From Prorocentrum cordatum (taxonomy: Eukaryota > Sar > Dinophyceae > Prorocentrales > Prorocentraceae): DNA of 64,000 nt. The stretch covers positions 101,001-165,000 of the forward strand of contig CAUYUJ010009557.1 in assembly GCA_963575745.1 (NCBI GenBank), written 5' to 3'. A program made the position numbers and the translations under genes. How positions within the stretch are numbered: position 1 is the stretch's first letter; every line of letters starts with the position of its first letter. Below the pieces are notes generated by a model. The model was not told where the DNA came from and ran no database searches. It saw only the letters and a program-made list of their open reading frames with translations. Below are positions 19,268 to 30,735 of the stretch, piece by piece.

Positions 19268-19708
19268 TTGACGGCTGACCCCTCTCTTTGTTCTACTGCT
19301 TGCTCCGTCGCTTCCCTGATGAAAGCAACTCGAAAGAACTCGAGATGCCTAGCTTCTGGATGGGCTGGTGGGATTTCCTGTCGCAACCGCAGGCGAAAGC
19401 GCCAGCGGCGTCACGAGTCGGCTCGGGCTACGAGCGGAACTAATTGCCTGACGCGCGCGCAGGCATCAGCAGAACCTACCGCCGGGGGAAGCTGCTGCGC
19501 CGAGGGCAGCGGCTGCGACCGCCGAGGGAAGAGAGCGCCAAGGGTGGAGGCTGAAGCTGCTGGGGCTGCCAGGAAGCTGCAAGCGTGCGTCAAAAAACGC
19601 CCGCGTAGCGCCACGTTTCCCCACGCCCCCGACGGCTCATGGCACTGTCTGATTTTGGCCATCTCCCTTTTTCACTCGCTTCCTCCAACTGGACTCATCG
19701 ACCCGTGA
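19268..19708 (+). CDS. Hypothetical open frame, 146 aa (unit B)
   Basis: Counterpart of 7462–7902 with one Met-to-Ile change near residue 128. Same length and start. Family unknown and coding status doubtful. Confidence 0.15.
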   Translation: MTADPSLCSTACSVASLMKATRKNSRCLASGWAGGISCRNRRRKRQRRHESARATSGTNCLTRAQASAEPTAGGSCCAEGSGCDRRGKRAPRVEAEAAGAARKLQACVKKRPRSATFPHAPDGSWHCLILAISLFHSLPPTGLIDP

Positions 19709-20466
19709 CTGCTGAATATGCTGAATAATCCGGCCGGCCACCTTTACATGATATGGACGGCAACATACCTATCCCACATCCGTTTTGGTGACTGGTGTTC
19801 GTGTCCAACATGCTGCCGCGTTCCCCCCCGACAACTCCAAGTATTGACGATGTTGTCCGCCGCTCATCCCCTGCGCCACAAACTACCAACATATCCATAT
19901 GTCAACCAACACCACCGAGAGATGCACCCGCACCTCTGAATATCTCACCCTGCAACCGGCACCACTCGAAAGTGCATTCAACAGAAGACACACATACCAA
20001 GAAATTCACACAGAACCGCCAGGGAGAACAACACGATGTGGCAACAACATCCCCGACCCTCATCGATCCACGACCGGCCTCGAACCTCGATCCTCGTCGA
20101 TCCTTGATACTCCCCGATCCTCCTTTGGTTGGAATTGCGTCAGCGTTCTTGGCAAAAGACGCTTTGCAAAGGACGCTTTGTTTTCTCTCCGCGCAGCCAA
20201 ATTCCTAGATGCGACGGCGTGCATGCAATGGGATGGCGGAAACAACCTCAAGACATAACGCATTGCCTTCAGTAAGCTCGCTGCCGCTATCCCGTTGCAT
20301 GCTATCCTCGCCATGCACCAACCCTTCTCAATTCTCGACCTTTCTTGATCCTCCTCCTCGCCGTGGCGGCGCGCAGAGAGGGGTAGGGGGAGGGGGGAAG
20401 CTACTTAGAAGGAGGCTGCTTCTTAGAAGGCGCCCGCCCTACATCTACAGATGATCGGGGGCGCGC
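19709..20466. other. Unique-looking region, no gene assigned (unit B)
   Basis: Counterpart of 7903–8660 with a handful of substitutions. Nothing recognisable. Confidence 0.35.
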
Positions 20467-20479
20467 AAACATGGTCTAG

Positions 20480-20521
20480 CGATCCATGGATTTGGCGCTC
20501 AGTCACCACATCCATGGATCG
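20480..20521. repeat. Perfect 12-bp inverted repeat (unit B)
   Basis: Arms CGATCCATGGAT and ATCCATGGATCG as in unit A. A T-to-C change lies just outside the left arm. Confidence 0.85.
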
Positions 20522-20740
20522 GGGGAGGTGCCCTCCCTAAAATGCGGCCGTTGCCGCCTCGTTCGGCGGCGGAAATCCTTGATTTCCAATGGAAACGGGA
20601 ACCGTCGCTAATCCACAACCCCTTTATCCATGTTTGCGATCGCCTGAGATGAGGCCAGCGCCTTCTAAGATGCAGGGGTGCCTCCAAGAATTCTTTCCCC
20701 CTCCCCCTGCCCCCCTGTGCGCGTGGCTGGGATCTTCCTC

Positions 20741-20976
20741 CTCGCCCTTCCTCGACCCTCGAACCCCCTCGGCCCTGGAGCCTCTCGCCCTTCGAACCTC
20801 CTCGCTCCTCCTCGCTTCCTCGCCCCTCCTCGCTCCTCCTCGCCCCTCCTCGCTCCTCGCTCCTCTGGACCCTTTCGCCCCTCCTCGCTCCTCCTCGCCC
20901 CTCCTCGACCCTCTCGCCCCTCGAACCCCCCTTCGGCCCTCGACCCTCCTCGCTCCCCGCTCGGTCGCCACGGGCC
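20741..20976. repeat. CCTCGCCCCTCCTCGCT minisatellite (unit B)
   Basis: Same as unit A with one base change near 20780. Confidence 0.9.
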
Positions 20977-21190
20977 GCCGCGTGCGGCCCCGGACACCCA
21001 GCGACAACCACGCTTACTGTCGGCGCGCAGCCCAAAGGAAGTCCCGACCCCTTCCAGGGGGCAAGTCTTTCGCCCCAGGATGTTTTTTGTCTGTTCCCCC
21101 ATATGTTGCGTGGGGTTCTGGTTTTCATCCCTGCCGCGTCGCACCCGCGATCCTCACTAACCTTCCCTCCTCCTCCTTCTCCTTCTCACA

Positions 21191-21269
21191 CAGCGCAGCA
21201 CACCTCAGCACAGCACAGCTTAGCTCAGCACAGCATAGCACCTCAGCACAGCACAGCTCAGCTCAGAAA
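21191..21269. repeat. CAGCA/AGCTC short repeat (unit B)
   Basis: Pentamer-like CAGCA units, one A/C difference from unit A near 21249. Confidence 0.85.
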
Positions 21270-21917
21270 GACGGTCGTCCAGGGCACAGCTGGCGTGGGT
21301 TTTCGTCGACACCATAAGGGGTGCGCAAGGGGTGGTTCCTGAGGGCGGCGTCTATGCGGGCCATGGCGCAGAGCATAGCAGGCGTGGTACTTTCTCGACA
21401 CCATCGGGGGTGCGCAGGGGGTGGTCCCCGAGCGCGGCGTCTATGCGGGCCATGGCGCAGGGCAGAGCAGACGTGGCACTTCCCGACACCATGGACCATA
21501 GGGGGTGCGCAAGGGGTGGTCACCGAGCGCGGCGTTTATGCGGGCCATGGCGCAGGGCATAGCAGGCGTGGGGCTTTGTCGACACCATGGGGGGTGCGCA
21601 GGGGGTGGTCCCCGAGCGCGGCGTCTATGCGGGCCATGGCGCAGGGCAAAGCAAGAGTGGCACTTTCCCGACACCATAGGGAGTGCGCAGGGGGTGGTCC
21701 CCGAGCGCGGCGTCTATGCGGGCCGTGACGGTGGTGCTCAAGGCACATCGGTACGCAAGTTTGCTATCCGTGCCGGTCGTGCTCAGGGCACAGGGGAACG
21801 CTGGCGGAGCAGGCGCGGGGTTCTGTCATAACATTAGGGGGTCCGCAGGTGGTGGTCTCTGAGCGCGGCCGCTATCCGAGCCGGTCGTCCAGGGCGCAAG
21901 AGGCGTGGAATTTTCTC
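21270..21917. repeat. 89-bp tandem repeat (unit B)
   Basis: Same five clear units, and the same single 95-bp unit, as unit A. No unit number change between copies. Confidence 0.9.
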
Positions 21918-22050
21918 GATACCCTAGGGGGGGGGGTGCGCAGGGAATGGCCACCAACATCATTATCACATGCTTCACTTCAGCTATCATCACTCCAGCC
22001 ATAATATAAGTAGCGTTTTTTTCCTGGAACGCACAGAATCATACCAATAC

Positions 22051-22868
22051 TATGTGTCCTCCTTGGAGGCGCGCGCCCGGTCCGAACACATAATACACCC
22101 ATCTTATAGTATCGGAGATTAGGGGGTGAGATCGCAGTGGAACGGAAAACTCCAAACGGGAAATCGTTTCGTTTCGTTCGTGTCGTGCGTAAGGGCGAGG
22201 CAAAGCTGCGTGGGCGCGCGAGAGGAATGAACCCGCCGTTGCTAGGGCGAAAACAAAACAAATTATTCTCCCCTGTCCGTCCGTCCAGCGGTGGCTCGCG
22301 CTGTCCCGCTGTGTCCCGCGGTGTCCCGTGGTGTCCCGTTGAGTGAGATCGATAATGAGATCGATAGAGAGATCGATGTGGTGGCCCGTGGTGTCCCAAA
22401 AAGTTAGATCGATAATAAGATCGATCGGTGCCCCGTGGAGCCCCGTGGTGTCCCGCTGAGTGAGATCGATAGTGAGATCGATACTGAAATCGATGTGGTG
22501 CCCCGAGGTGTCCCGCGGTGTCCCAAAAAGTGAAATCGATAGTGAGATCGACAAGTGTCCCATTGTGTCCCGTTGAGTGAGATCGATAATGAGATCCATT
22601 GAGTCAAATGTTGGTCCCCCCCCTCTCCCCCCCCACAACCTCCTTATCACCCGAAGGGTGGTCGTATACGTATCGTTCCCCGAGCGTTGTGGCCAGAAAG
22701 CGCCCGCCACGACGCAGATGATACAAGATTTCCCGGTGCACGCGTCGCTCCAAGGGGGGCGACGCACACACAGTACTAGTCTTAAGTCGGGCCTGTCCCC
22801 TACAGGCCGACTTTCGAAGAACAATGAAAAGTAGTCAAAGAACACTCAAACATGATCAACAAATACTC
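22051..22868. repeat. Dispersed repeat halves around GAGATCGATA minisatellite (unit B)
   Basis: Contains the left half (~22051–22088), the TGTCCC/GAGATCGATA array (22297–22604), the right half (~22669–22714) and the 2.7-kb-related repeat (22786–22868), as in unit A. Confidence 0.7.
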
Positions 22869-23052
22869 AAAAATAAATAGGTCCCCCGACTACTTGTTTC
22901 GCTATTTTTGAATCCGGATTCCCTTGCCACAAAATGCCCCAAGCTTTCCGCTCCGTCTTGGAGGCCCTTGGGCCGCCTGGACCTCGTGAGGGGTGCTCTG
23001 GAGGCTGAGACAGCCCCCCTGGCAATCCTGGGGGCACCTTGGGCCCCGTGAG

Positions 23053-23199
23053 GGCTCCTCCTCCTCCTCCTCCTCGTCCTCCTCCTCCTCCTCCTCCTCC
23101 TCCTCCACCTCCTCCTCCCCCTCCCCCTCCCCCTCCTCCTCCTCCTCCTCCTCCTCCTCGTCCTCCTCCTTTTCCTCCTCCTCCTCCTCCACTCAAGCA
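23053..23199. repeat. (CTC)n microsatellite (unit B)
   Basis: Same composition and interruptions as 11246–11392. Confidence 0.95.
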
Positions 23200-23337
23200 A
23201 CTTGGGCTCGAGCGCCATTTTGGCATCCGACGCCCAACCTCGCGCCTCCACGTGGTGCTTGGGGGGCTGCGCACTTTCTGTCCACCCTTTCGGACGGCCA
23301 GTTGCGTAGGCGACATTGAGGCTTCGCCCGTGGGCCC

Positions 23338-24436
23338 ATGGCCAAGACATGGAGTACATGTGCGAAATGTCACACTCACGCGTATAACGAGAAGATACTC
23401 GCCAACTCGGGGAAGTGCGGCAAGTGTGACCGTCCAGTTAAGTTGTTCAAGCCCAAGGAGGGAACAGCTTCACAGTCTGCTCAGCAAGGGCTGCAGAACA
23501 CCAAGGGGTCGGTCGGGTCCCAGGCGGCATCGGCCACGTCCACCATCCAGGCCATGCCCGCCGCGATGGCGAGGGTGACCGACCCAGCTAGCAGACGAGT
23601 GTTTGCGGAGCGGATCGAGGCTACGGAGCGCGGGATGCAGGCGGCGGATCATGCCCCAGCGGTCTCGCCGAGCGAAGCAGTTCGACGTGCTGAGGGCGCA
23701 TGGAAGGACACCAAGCAGAAGCACGTGCAGGCGAGCACGGCCGTCTCTCGCTGCAAGGAGAACCTCGCAGCAGCAGAGAGGAAAGAAGGAGGAGGCGGCG
23801 CGCGCGCTGGCGCTGGCGGAGATCAGCAAGCGCACGGCGGCGGTGGCCCTAGCCCGCGAGGCGGGCGTGGGCGTGAGCACCGCAGGCGGCGCTGCCGGCG
23901 GCGGCGGCCCACACGGTGGGGGGGGCGCAGACGCAGAGCAGCAGCCGATGATGAATGTTACATGGGACGAGGAGTTCTTCAAGCAGCTCGACGCACTCGA
24001 GTGCACGGACGATGAGCGGGATGAACTCAAAAAGGTCGAGGCCGAGCTGAAGGCCGTCAAGGAGAGCGTCATCAGCAAAGCCGACGAGGTGCTGAGGTGG
24101 AGGACCCAGGTGCTCGACCTCAGGGCGAAGGCGAAGGAGCGCCTGGACAAGAAGCGGAAGATCGACGGCGGCGACAACGGCGGCGCTGCGGTCTCAGGGG
24201 CCAGCGGCGGCAGCGGCTGCGGCGGCCTCGGGCAGGCGGCGGCGGCGGCGCCCGCAGGCCCCCAGGCCGCGGCGGCAGCCGCGTCGCCCACGGCGGCGGC
24301 CACAGGGTCGCCCTCGGAGGGCGAGATCAAGCAGGAGATGGAGCGCATCAGGGCGGCCTCAGCGGCGGCCAAGGAGGCAGCCGAGGCGGTCGCGGGGGCA
24401 ACCCCTGGGGCGGCGGCGCCTGCCGCGCCAGCGTGA
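23338..24436 (+). pseudogene. LINE ORF1, copy B
   Basis: Same two-CxxC start and Lys/Glu-rich second half as copy A, with the same frame break near 23760–23790 (frame 1 to frame 2). Substitutions include Ala-Glu to Lys-Glu at about residue 140 and Gly to Asp near 105. The shared frameshift implies either an ancestral lesion or a genuine programmed shift near GAGAGGAAAGAAGGAGG. Confidence 0.65.
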
Positions 24437-24543
24437 GGCGGCGCGGCGGCAGCAGGCCCAGCGGCGTCTGCTGCCACCCAGCCGCTCGAGCCGTCCAAGA
24501 GAAGCTGCCGTCGGAGAGCGACGGCGACACTTCCGTGTGCATG

Positions 24544-24562
24544 TTTTTTTTTTTTTTTGCAG
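24544..24562 (+). promoter_or_regulatory. T15-GCAG splice-acceptor-like tract before ORF2 (copy B)
   Basis: Fifteen T residues then GCAG, 13 bp before the candidate ORF2 ATG at 24576 (GCGATGGGC). Copy A has T9-CAG and no ATG. See the copy A entry for interpretation. Confidence 0.3.
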
Positions 24563-24575
24563 CAACGTCACCGCG

Positions 24576-25480
24576 ATGGGCAACAAGACGTGGGGCTATC
24601 TAAGCTCGGAGTCGACGTCGGCCAAGTGTGAGTACATCGGCGTGGTGGAGTCTCACATCGGCGCCCACGCGAGGGCCAAGTGGTCCCGTCGAGCCAGGGC
24701 GTTGAAGCTCAAGTATTTCGACAACCCTGCGAGATCGACTGGTCGGGGCACCTCCAAGGCAGCGGAGGGGCGCGCCTACGAGGGCGGGGAGATCATGTTG
24801 ACGCGGGGACATATTTCAGCCCATCGTGTTTTTGGCAAGCCGCGCGAGAGCGCCAACAACTGTTGTGCAGATGGCTCAGATGCTCTCGACGGTTGCCTGC
24901 CCACATGAGTCCATCTGAATGGTTTCTCACTGCTTGTGGTACTGTTTTTTTTGCACGCCCGCCAGTAGAATTCTCAGGCATCAATTCAGCCAGATTGGCC
25001 AAACTAGGTGCGTTTCTCTCGTCAGTGAAGCTGCCGTGGCTTGTCACAGGTGACTTCAGCATGGATGTTGCGAAATTTCAGAGATCTGCATTTTGTCGTC
25101 GCGTCGGAGGCGTGATGCGTCGGGCTGATGCGGAATGCACGTGCATCGGGAGTGCAGGTAGCTCACGCATCGATTTCGTCATGGCTTCAGAGTGCTGTCT
25201 TCCATACATTCGCAGTCTCACTCCAGTTGTTGACACTCCATGGGCTCCACGCATCGGACTTGAATTACGTTTGAGAGGATCAGATGAACAATTGCTATGC
25301 AGATCGTTGCTCGTCGCTCCCAGATTGCCGCAAGTTCCAAGGCCGTCTGTTGCACCCACGGCTGGGTCGAAGTCTAGCGCTAAGAAGATTGAGCAGGCAG
25401 AGCGTGCGCAGAAAAAGAAAGAGCGACTGACCAATGAGTGCGATTTGCTGCATGGCGATATGTTTGCCAGCAAGCCCAAT
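24576..25480 (+). pseudogene. LINE ORF2 endonuclease domain, copy B
   Basis: Begins MGNKTWGYLSSES in frame 3. VVESHIG lies about 27 residues in and a GGEI-like segment follows. The frame ends at TGA 24906. Sense resumes in frame 2 after the T8 run at 24945 (T7 in copy A) with GDFSMD, GSSRIDFVM and VDTPWAPRIGLEL, so the final-motif His is also Arg here. Unlike copy A, this frame stays open into the linker because the later T run is T7 rather than T5. Confidence 0.75.
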
Positions 25481-26633
25481 CCCGAGCCTTCCGAACCTGG
25501 AGGTCTCGACCCTTCCGCTGGCGGTTCCGCTGTTTTTTTCGTCGCAGGTCGATCCTCTGGGGGAAGAAGGCTTCGAGGAGCTTTGCGGTTGAGGAAGAGG
25601 GCCCCTGGGCCGACGAGCCCTCGTTTAAACCAGCCTCTAGAGTTTCAGAGTCTCTCAGTAGTCCCCCTTCTGGCGCGACCAGAGCGTCTTGGATTCCCTC
25701 GGCGACGCCAGGAGGGGGCGCAGAAATTCGGAGTGATGAGAATGGTTCGCCCCCCCCCCAGCCGAGCGTCCACGGAACGACGGTCCCCTGGAGGGGGTCA
25801 ACGATCATCTCACCCCTGCTGGTGCTGCTGCTACTCCTGCCCCTCTCCCGTCTTTCGCTATTCCCTCCTCCTCCTCGTGGGTAGACGCTTTGGCTCAAGT
25901 CCCCTGGACTGCACGCTCTATTCACGAAGTTTGGCCACCTATTAGTCAATCGCTTGCCTTTCAGTCTGGCGCGCGGCATGTGATTCCCATCAGTGGGGCT
26001 TTCTCGCGGTGGATTGCGGCTACAGGGTTGACCATCGCAGCTCATCATGATGTCGCAGCGCCAGATCGGTCACGGGCAGTCGGCTGCGAGTTACGAGTCC
26101 TTTCTGTCAAACAAGCCGAGCACGTTCGGCAAGAGCCGCTTCGTGACGGTATTTTTACGTGGTGGTCCAGGATTCACAATATTGTTCAGCGTGTACTCCG
26201 GCATCGCAGGCGCAGCAATGACACTGTGCAGCTGGGTTATCTATCATCTGCTGCCGTTCGGCTCGCCGATCAGCCCGTCGACGGAGCAGGCGCTGCACAT
26301 CCTGCGCACTTCGGCTCGTGGCAGGGTCTTTTGCAGGACCTCAGGCGCGCCCTCGAGCTCAACATCGACGAGCTGGGCGCGCTGGAGGAAAAAACTTTCA
26401 GAGCTTCGAGGCGCGCGCAGAATCGGGCTGCGGCATTGTCCTTGAAAGACTTCCAGCACTGGTTCAGCAGTCTTGACTCACAGGGGCAAGTCTTTAGATC
26501 GCTGAAGGGCCCAGACCCAGAACGAGATGAACTCCACGACCTCGACGGTTCGGTTCGAGTGCATCCCAAGGACATTGTTGACCGTAAGGTCGTTCGCTAT
26601 CATGAGTCATGGCATTCGGAGGTCACATCGTGA
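25481..26633 (+). pseudogene. LINE ORF2 linker, copy B
   Basis: Open in frame 2 to 25945, then in frame 3 from about 25890. The switch follows a C10 run (C9 in copy A). It carries the same NIDELGALEEKTF helix and the shared in-frame TGA at 26631–26633. It contains the spliced-leader-like 19-mer at 25881–25899. Confidence 0.55.
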
Positions 26634-26651
26634 GATGGGGTTCTAGCCACG

Positions 26652-28150
26652 ATGACGACTATCAGGAGCAGGGCCGAGGTGGAGCAGCTCGTGCCCTTGG
26701 AGGTTCCTGATGTTCGGGCAGCGCTCTCTCGCATGAAGGCGCGAGCGGGCCTGGGCATCGACAGGCTCTCTCCGACCGACATGGAGAGATTGCCTGACGA
26801 GGGCGTCCAGTGCCTCTGCGACCTCTTCCGCATGATCGAGGAGGGCCTCTCCTGGCCTTGGCAGGTCATGTGCGTGGTCGGCAAGCTGCTCGGCAAGAAG
26901 TCGGGCGGCGACCGCGTGATCGGCCTGATCGCCATGATGTGCCGAGTCTGGTCCATGGCCAGGGAGGCGCAGATGAAGGGGTGGTCAGCCATCCAGGCTG
27001 AGACAGACCACTGGGACGCAGCCATCGCGGGCAACAGCGCCTTGCGGGAGGCGTTCGTTCGAGCGCTGCAGGACGAGGTTCACTCTCGCTTGGACATCCC
27101 GCATGGCCAGACAGTGGTAGATATTGCTTCTTTCTGCGATTCCATAGAATGGGAGCCTTGGGCGCTGCGCGCCATGCACAAAAGGATTTCCAGTCATTTT
27201 GCACCTGGAGATCCAGATTTGCCTAGCGCCTCGGATGTTGGAGCAGATCGACTCCTTCAATGAACCTTTCCAGGTGACGCGCTCGGTGGTGCAAGGGCTG
27301 AGGAACGGCACTCGGTTTGCCAAGTGCCTCGCAGCCTACGTGTGCCAGCGCCTATGCCAGGCGCATGTATCTTTGAGTGAGCGCATCTGGACCGACGATT
27401 TATCCCAACGAGTGATGGGCTCGAGGCAGCATGCGAGGACGACGCTCATCACGGGCGCGCTGTCGACGACCAGGCTTTTTTTCCAAGCTGCAGTTGTCCA
27501 TCGCAGACAAGAGCGTTGTGTTATGTTCTCACCGCAGTGACGCTCAGGTGGTCGAGCGCGTCCCCAGGAAGAAGGGCGTCACGCTCCGCGCCGCGCTGAT
27601 GACGGCCTACCCCGGGGTGGACTTTTCCTGCGGCAAGCGGCAGGGGCGAGCGACGGTCAGGCAGAGGGCGTTCAAGTCCAGCAAGGCGCACGGGCGGCTG
27701 CGGAGGTTCGCCCAGGCTGCCAAGCGCTGGGCGGTGTCAGCCAAGCTCCAGCGCGCGGGGCCGCAGGCGGCATCCGTCTACGGGCGTCGCGTGCACGGGC
27801 AGTTCGGTTCGGTGCTGCAGACCCAGCGCCGCAGGCTCGGCGCCGCCGCGGGATCGGCCAAGAGGGGTCGGTGCCTCACGACGCTGATGGCGCTTCGACT
27901 TCCAGGGGGTGACCCTGGAGTGCAGCTCCCGCGGCAGTGTCTACCCCAATGGCTGAGTGTGTGGTTGACTGGATGGCCCTCAGATTCGATCAGCGATTGT
28001 TCGGGCTTGGAACCGAGCCGTCGCCCACCTTTCCAGTCTCCCAGATGGCCAACGAATGCGTCACATTCGAGGGCCCATGGCGACAATGATTATGCATCTG
28101 CTGGAAGCCGACCTCACCGACAGAATGGGGTGCCTCATGGCGGTTCTTCG
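26652..28150 (+). pseudogene. LINE ORF2 reverse transcriptase domain, copy B
   Basis: Frame 3 carries the finger blocks (ARAGLGIDRLSP, VVGKLLGKKSGGDRV) and motif A (VVDIASFCDSIEW). One extra A at about 27181 and loss of three bases near 27194 shift it to frame 1, which carries LEIQICLAPRML, RSVVQGLRNG (motif B) and RIWTDDLSQ (motif C DD). Frame 2 from ~27475 gives the thumb/connection. This copy has one more break than copy A, so copy A's palm is the cleaner of the two. Confidence 0.8.
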
Positions 28151-28189
28151 ATGTCACACTCTTGGCAGTTTCACGGGAGTGACTTTGAG

Positions 28190-29749
28190 GCGCTGGATCA
28201 AGCAGGTCCTCTTCTTGATGAGTTTCAGCGAACACGAGAGCTTCAGCAGTGGCGAATAGCAGCTACGCAGTTCTGCGGCGAGGGCGTCGCCGACGGCGTA
28301 GACCTGGCCTCGCTGCAGGCCATGATCCACGACCTGCAGGACGCCAGGAAGGGCAGGCAACTTTCGGAGCTGCTCGTCTCGATCGCGACGGGCGGTTTCT
28401 GGACACGTAAACGGAGCTTTCAGGCTAACTTGTGCAGCTCATCGGACTGCCTTCGTTGCGGGAAAAGGGCCAGAGACTCCTTTGCATAGATGTTGGACGT
28501 GTGAGGCTAACGCCAGTTCCGTGTCCAAAGCGTATGCTGATTCCAATGACCTTCTCACCCAGGCTGCTTCTGAGACGGACGCGTTTCCGTGCTTTTGGAT
28601 GCGGGGCCTCACCCCCTCGTCTTGGATTTTTGTTCCTCCTCCTCCTTCCGAAGAGACCATTCTCGGGGGCAACTGGCTCGGAGGCTCTTTGGAGGAGGGC
28701 TGTCTAGGCGCGGGCTCGTCACTGGAGCCTTTGGTCCTTTTTGGGGACGCCTCGGGGGGCAAAGATACCCACGACTCTAGGCTACGTAAGGTACGGCTGG
28801 CCGTTGCTAGTGTCGCTTGCTGCGTTCCACCTGCTTTGGGGCCTTTTTATCATGGGGCCGCTCTCTGGGGCCTCCCAGAGTGTTCCGAGAGGCGAGCTCC
28901 TAGCTTTCCTTTGGGCCCTCCGCTATTCGGTCGGAGTGCTAGTGTATGTAACTGATTGTGCTGGGGTGGCGAGGGGGTGGTACTCCGAGCTTTTCCGCAG
29001 ACCCGAGGGGCCACAGGCCGATCTCTGGAGAGGTTGGCAAGCTCCTTCAGCGGCAAGCTCGGCATCCGACTAGTATAATAATCATGCAAGTCTCCTCGCA
29101 TCCCAGTCCGCGGGAGTACCTCTCTCGTGGAATTCCGAGTTGGCTCGTGATAGGCAATGCTTGTGTTGACGTCCTTGCTGGCGAATCAGCCACGCACGCG
29201 CGGGTTCCCCAGGCCAGTCGTTCTCGAGTTATGTCCATCGAACCTAAGGCCATGCTTGTTCGGAGAAGGCTATTGCGGGTTGGCCTTGATTCGATTCGGG
29301 CTTCTCAAATGTCAGGAGAAGTTGGCGCCCCAGCGCGCGCTGGTCCACCTCCTCCTCCTGCTCCTCCGCCTCCTCCTATTGCTATCGCACGCTTCGCGTC
29401 AGCCCACTCCCTGACCGAAGGTGGTAGGGCGTGCAGTGTGTGTAGAGGGTCTGCAACCAAGGCTTCGTTGTCGGGATGGTTAAAAAGTGAGTGCTTCCAA
29501 CTCCACCATGTGAATAGCCAGATTGCCCGTGTTCCGAGAGGACGGCGTTTACACTTGGCTGGGGGTTGGACCCATCCCACTCATGCCTTGATTTATCAGA
29601 AAGACCTTCAATTGTGGTATTGCGGCACATGCGGTTTCTACGGTCAAGCCCAGCTCAGGGGGCTAGCGGAGCCGTGCAAATTGCCCATCTCGAAGGCCAG
29701 GCGCGAATATCTCGATCGGATTGAACGCGGCCGGCCTCCAACGTGCTGA
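28190..29749 (+). pseudogene. LINE ORF2 Cys/His motif, RNase H and C-terminal zinc-motif domain, copy B
   Basis: SSSDCLRCGKR and HRCWTC form the CCHC-like motif. RNase H is split over three frames: LVLFGDASGG (frame 3), PRGELLAFLWAL and VYVTDCAGV (frame 1), then VSSHPSP and IGNACVDVLAGESA (frame 2), so the D-E-D-D set and the usual His are all present. A Pro-rich spacer follows, then ACSVCRG, HALIYQ and WYCGTCGFYG, a CxxC…CxxC domain that I associate with the C-terminus of dinoflagellate LINEs. It ends at 29749. RNase H would remove template RNA during integration. Confidence 0.8.
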
Positions 29750-30120
29750 GCTTTAAGCCTTGTTTTCACTACGTGAAGGCGGAAATCCTGGAAATCCTCC
29801 TCCTCCTCTTTTTTCTCCTCCTCCTCCTCCTCCTCCTGGAGGGCGAATGTTCGATGGCCCTGCGGGGCCCGGAGCGGCCCCAGAGGGTCGGGGGACCGAC
29901 GAAGAGCGGGGCCCGCAGGAATGGGGGGGCAGCGCATCACTGGCCGAGGCCCGTGCGCGGGCGATGGGGGGCCTGTTCCTCCTCGCTCTCCTCCTGAAGA
30001 CGTCCCCTTGCTCCTCCTCCTCGTCGTCCTCCTCCTCCTCCTCCTCCTCCTCCTTCGCTTTCAAGACGTCCTCCTCCTCTGGCGAGGAGGGGCACTTTTT
30101 GAGATCAGGGCCATGAGATC
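29750..30120. repeat. CTC-rich microsatellites after the LINE
   Basis: (CTC)n runs at 29796–29840 and 30005–30060, with GC-rich sequence between. The open frames are artefacts of composition. Confidence 0.8.
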
Positions 30121-30555
30121 TTCGCGGGCGCAGCCATGAGATCCACACACGAATTCACACACATACACACACAAACACAAGCACACACACGCCCTAACCC
30201 TCGCCGCCCCCGAGACCGGCTACGCGCAAGAATCACCCTAGGCAAGAGTGACCTTCGGCGCGCGGCCTCGGGAGCACCGGGAAAGCCAAATCCAAAGTGC
30301 GTGCGCAAACGCCAGGGTTACGCCCGTGGGCCCGAACCAGAGGTCCATCCGGCGAAGGGTCACCCCTACGCGTAGCCGACGAGAAGCCGCGACGAAGGCC
30401 AAACGCCGAGACCGAACGGCAACACACATCGTCGGCTGCCTGGAGCGCGTGGGGAGAGGGGTGGAAGAGACACCCCGCCCTGGGTAGCGGGGACGGCGGC
30501 GGGCTGTCCAGGACCGCGACGGAGTCGCCCGGCTGCAACTGGCATCGCGAGGCGC
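30121..30555. other. CA-rich run then unique GC-rich sequence; no gene seen
   Basis: A CACACA-rich stretch lies at 30141–30192. Overlapping 79–227-aa frames beyond it have no recognisable motif. Confidence 0.4.
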
Positions 30556-30559
30556 CGTC

Positions 30560-30699
30560 CCCACCAGCGGCGACACCGTCGTCGTCGTGGCCGCCATCGC
30601 GGCCGGCGTGGCCGTTGTGGTCGTGGTGGACGTGGTGCCCATCGTGGTCGTGGTCGCCGTCGTCGTCGTCGTCGTCGTGGTCCTCGTCGGCGACGTGGA

Positions 30700-30735
<36 letters not shown>

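Larger units (their letters stand above)
17304..29114 (+). repeat. Tandem segmental duplication, unit B (~11.8 kb)
   Basis: Second direct copy of 5542–17303. Unlike unit A, its right edge is continuous with the remaining 3' part of the LINE (29114–29749), so the chromosome order before duplication is best read from unit B's right side and unit A's left side. Differences from unit A include an additional GGTTCGAACC block near 18119–18195, expanded T runs at 24544 and 24944, and a compensating +1/−3 change near 27181–27196. Confidence 0.9.
23338..29749 (+). mobile_element. Non-LTR retrotransposon (LINE), copy B, near full length (~6.4 kb)
   Basis: Contains every block seen in copy A plus the missing 3' end: the last RNase H block and a C-terminal Cys-containing domain ending at TGA 29747–29749. 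No poly-A tail is obvious; a CTC-rich tract begins ~60 bp later. No target-site duplication could be identified because the 5' end is uncertain. The element is frame-broken at several points, often at homopolymers whose lengths differ from copy A, so its apparent pseudogene state may be exaggerated by sequencing error. Confidence 0.85.

Noticed and set aside
30190-30210. Telomere-like CCCTAACCCT
   Set aside because: Only about one and a half units, embedded in GC-rich sequence, with no array.
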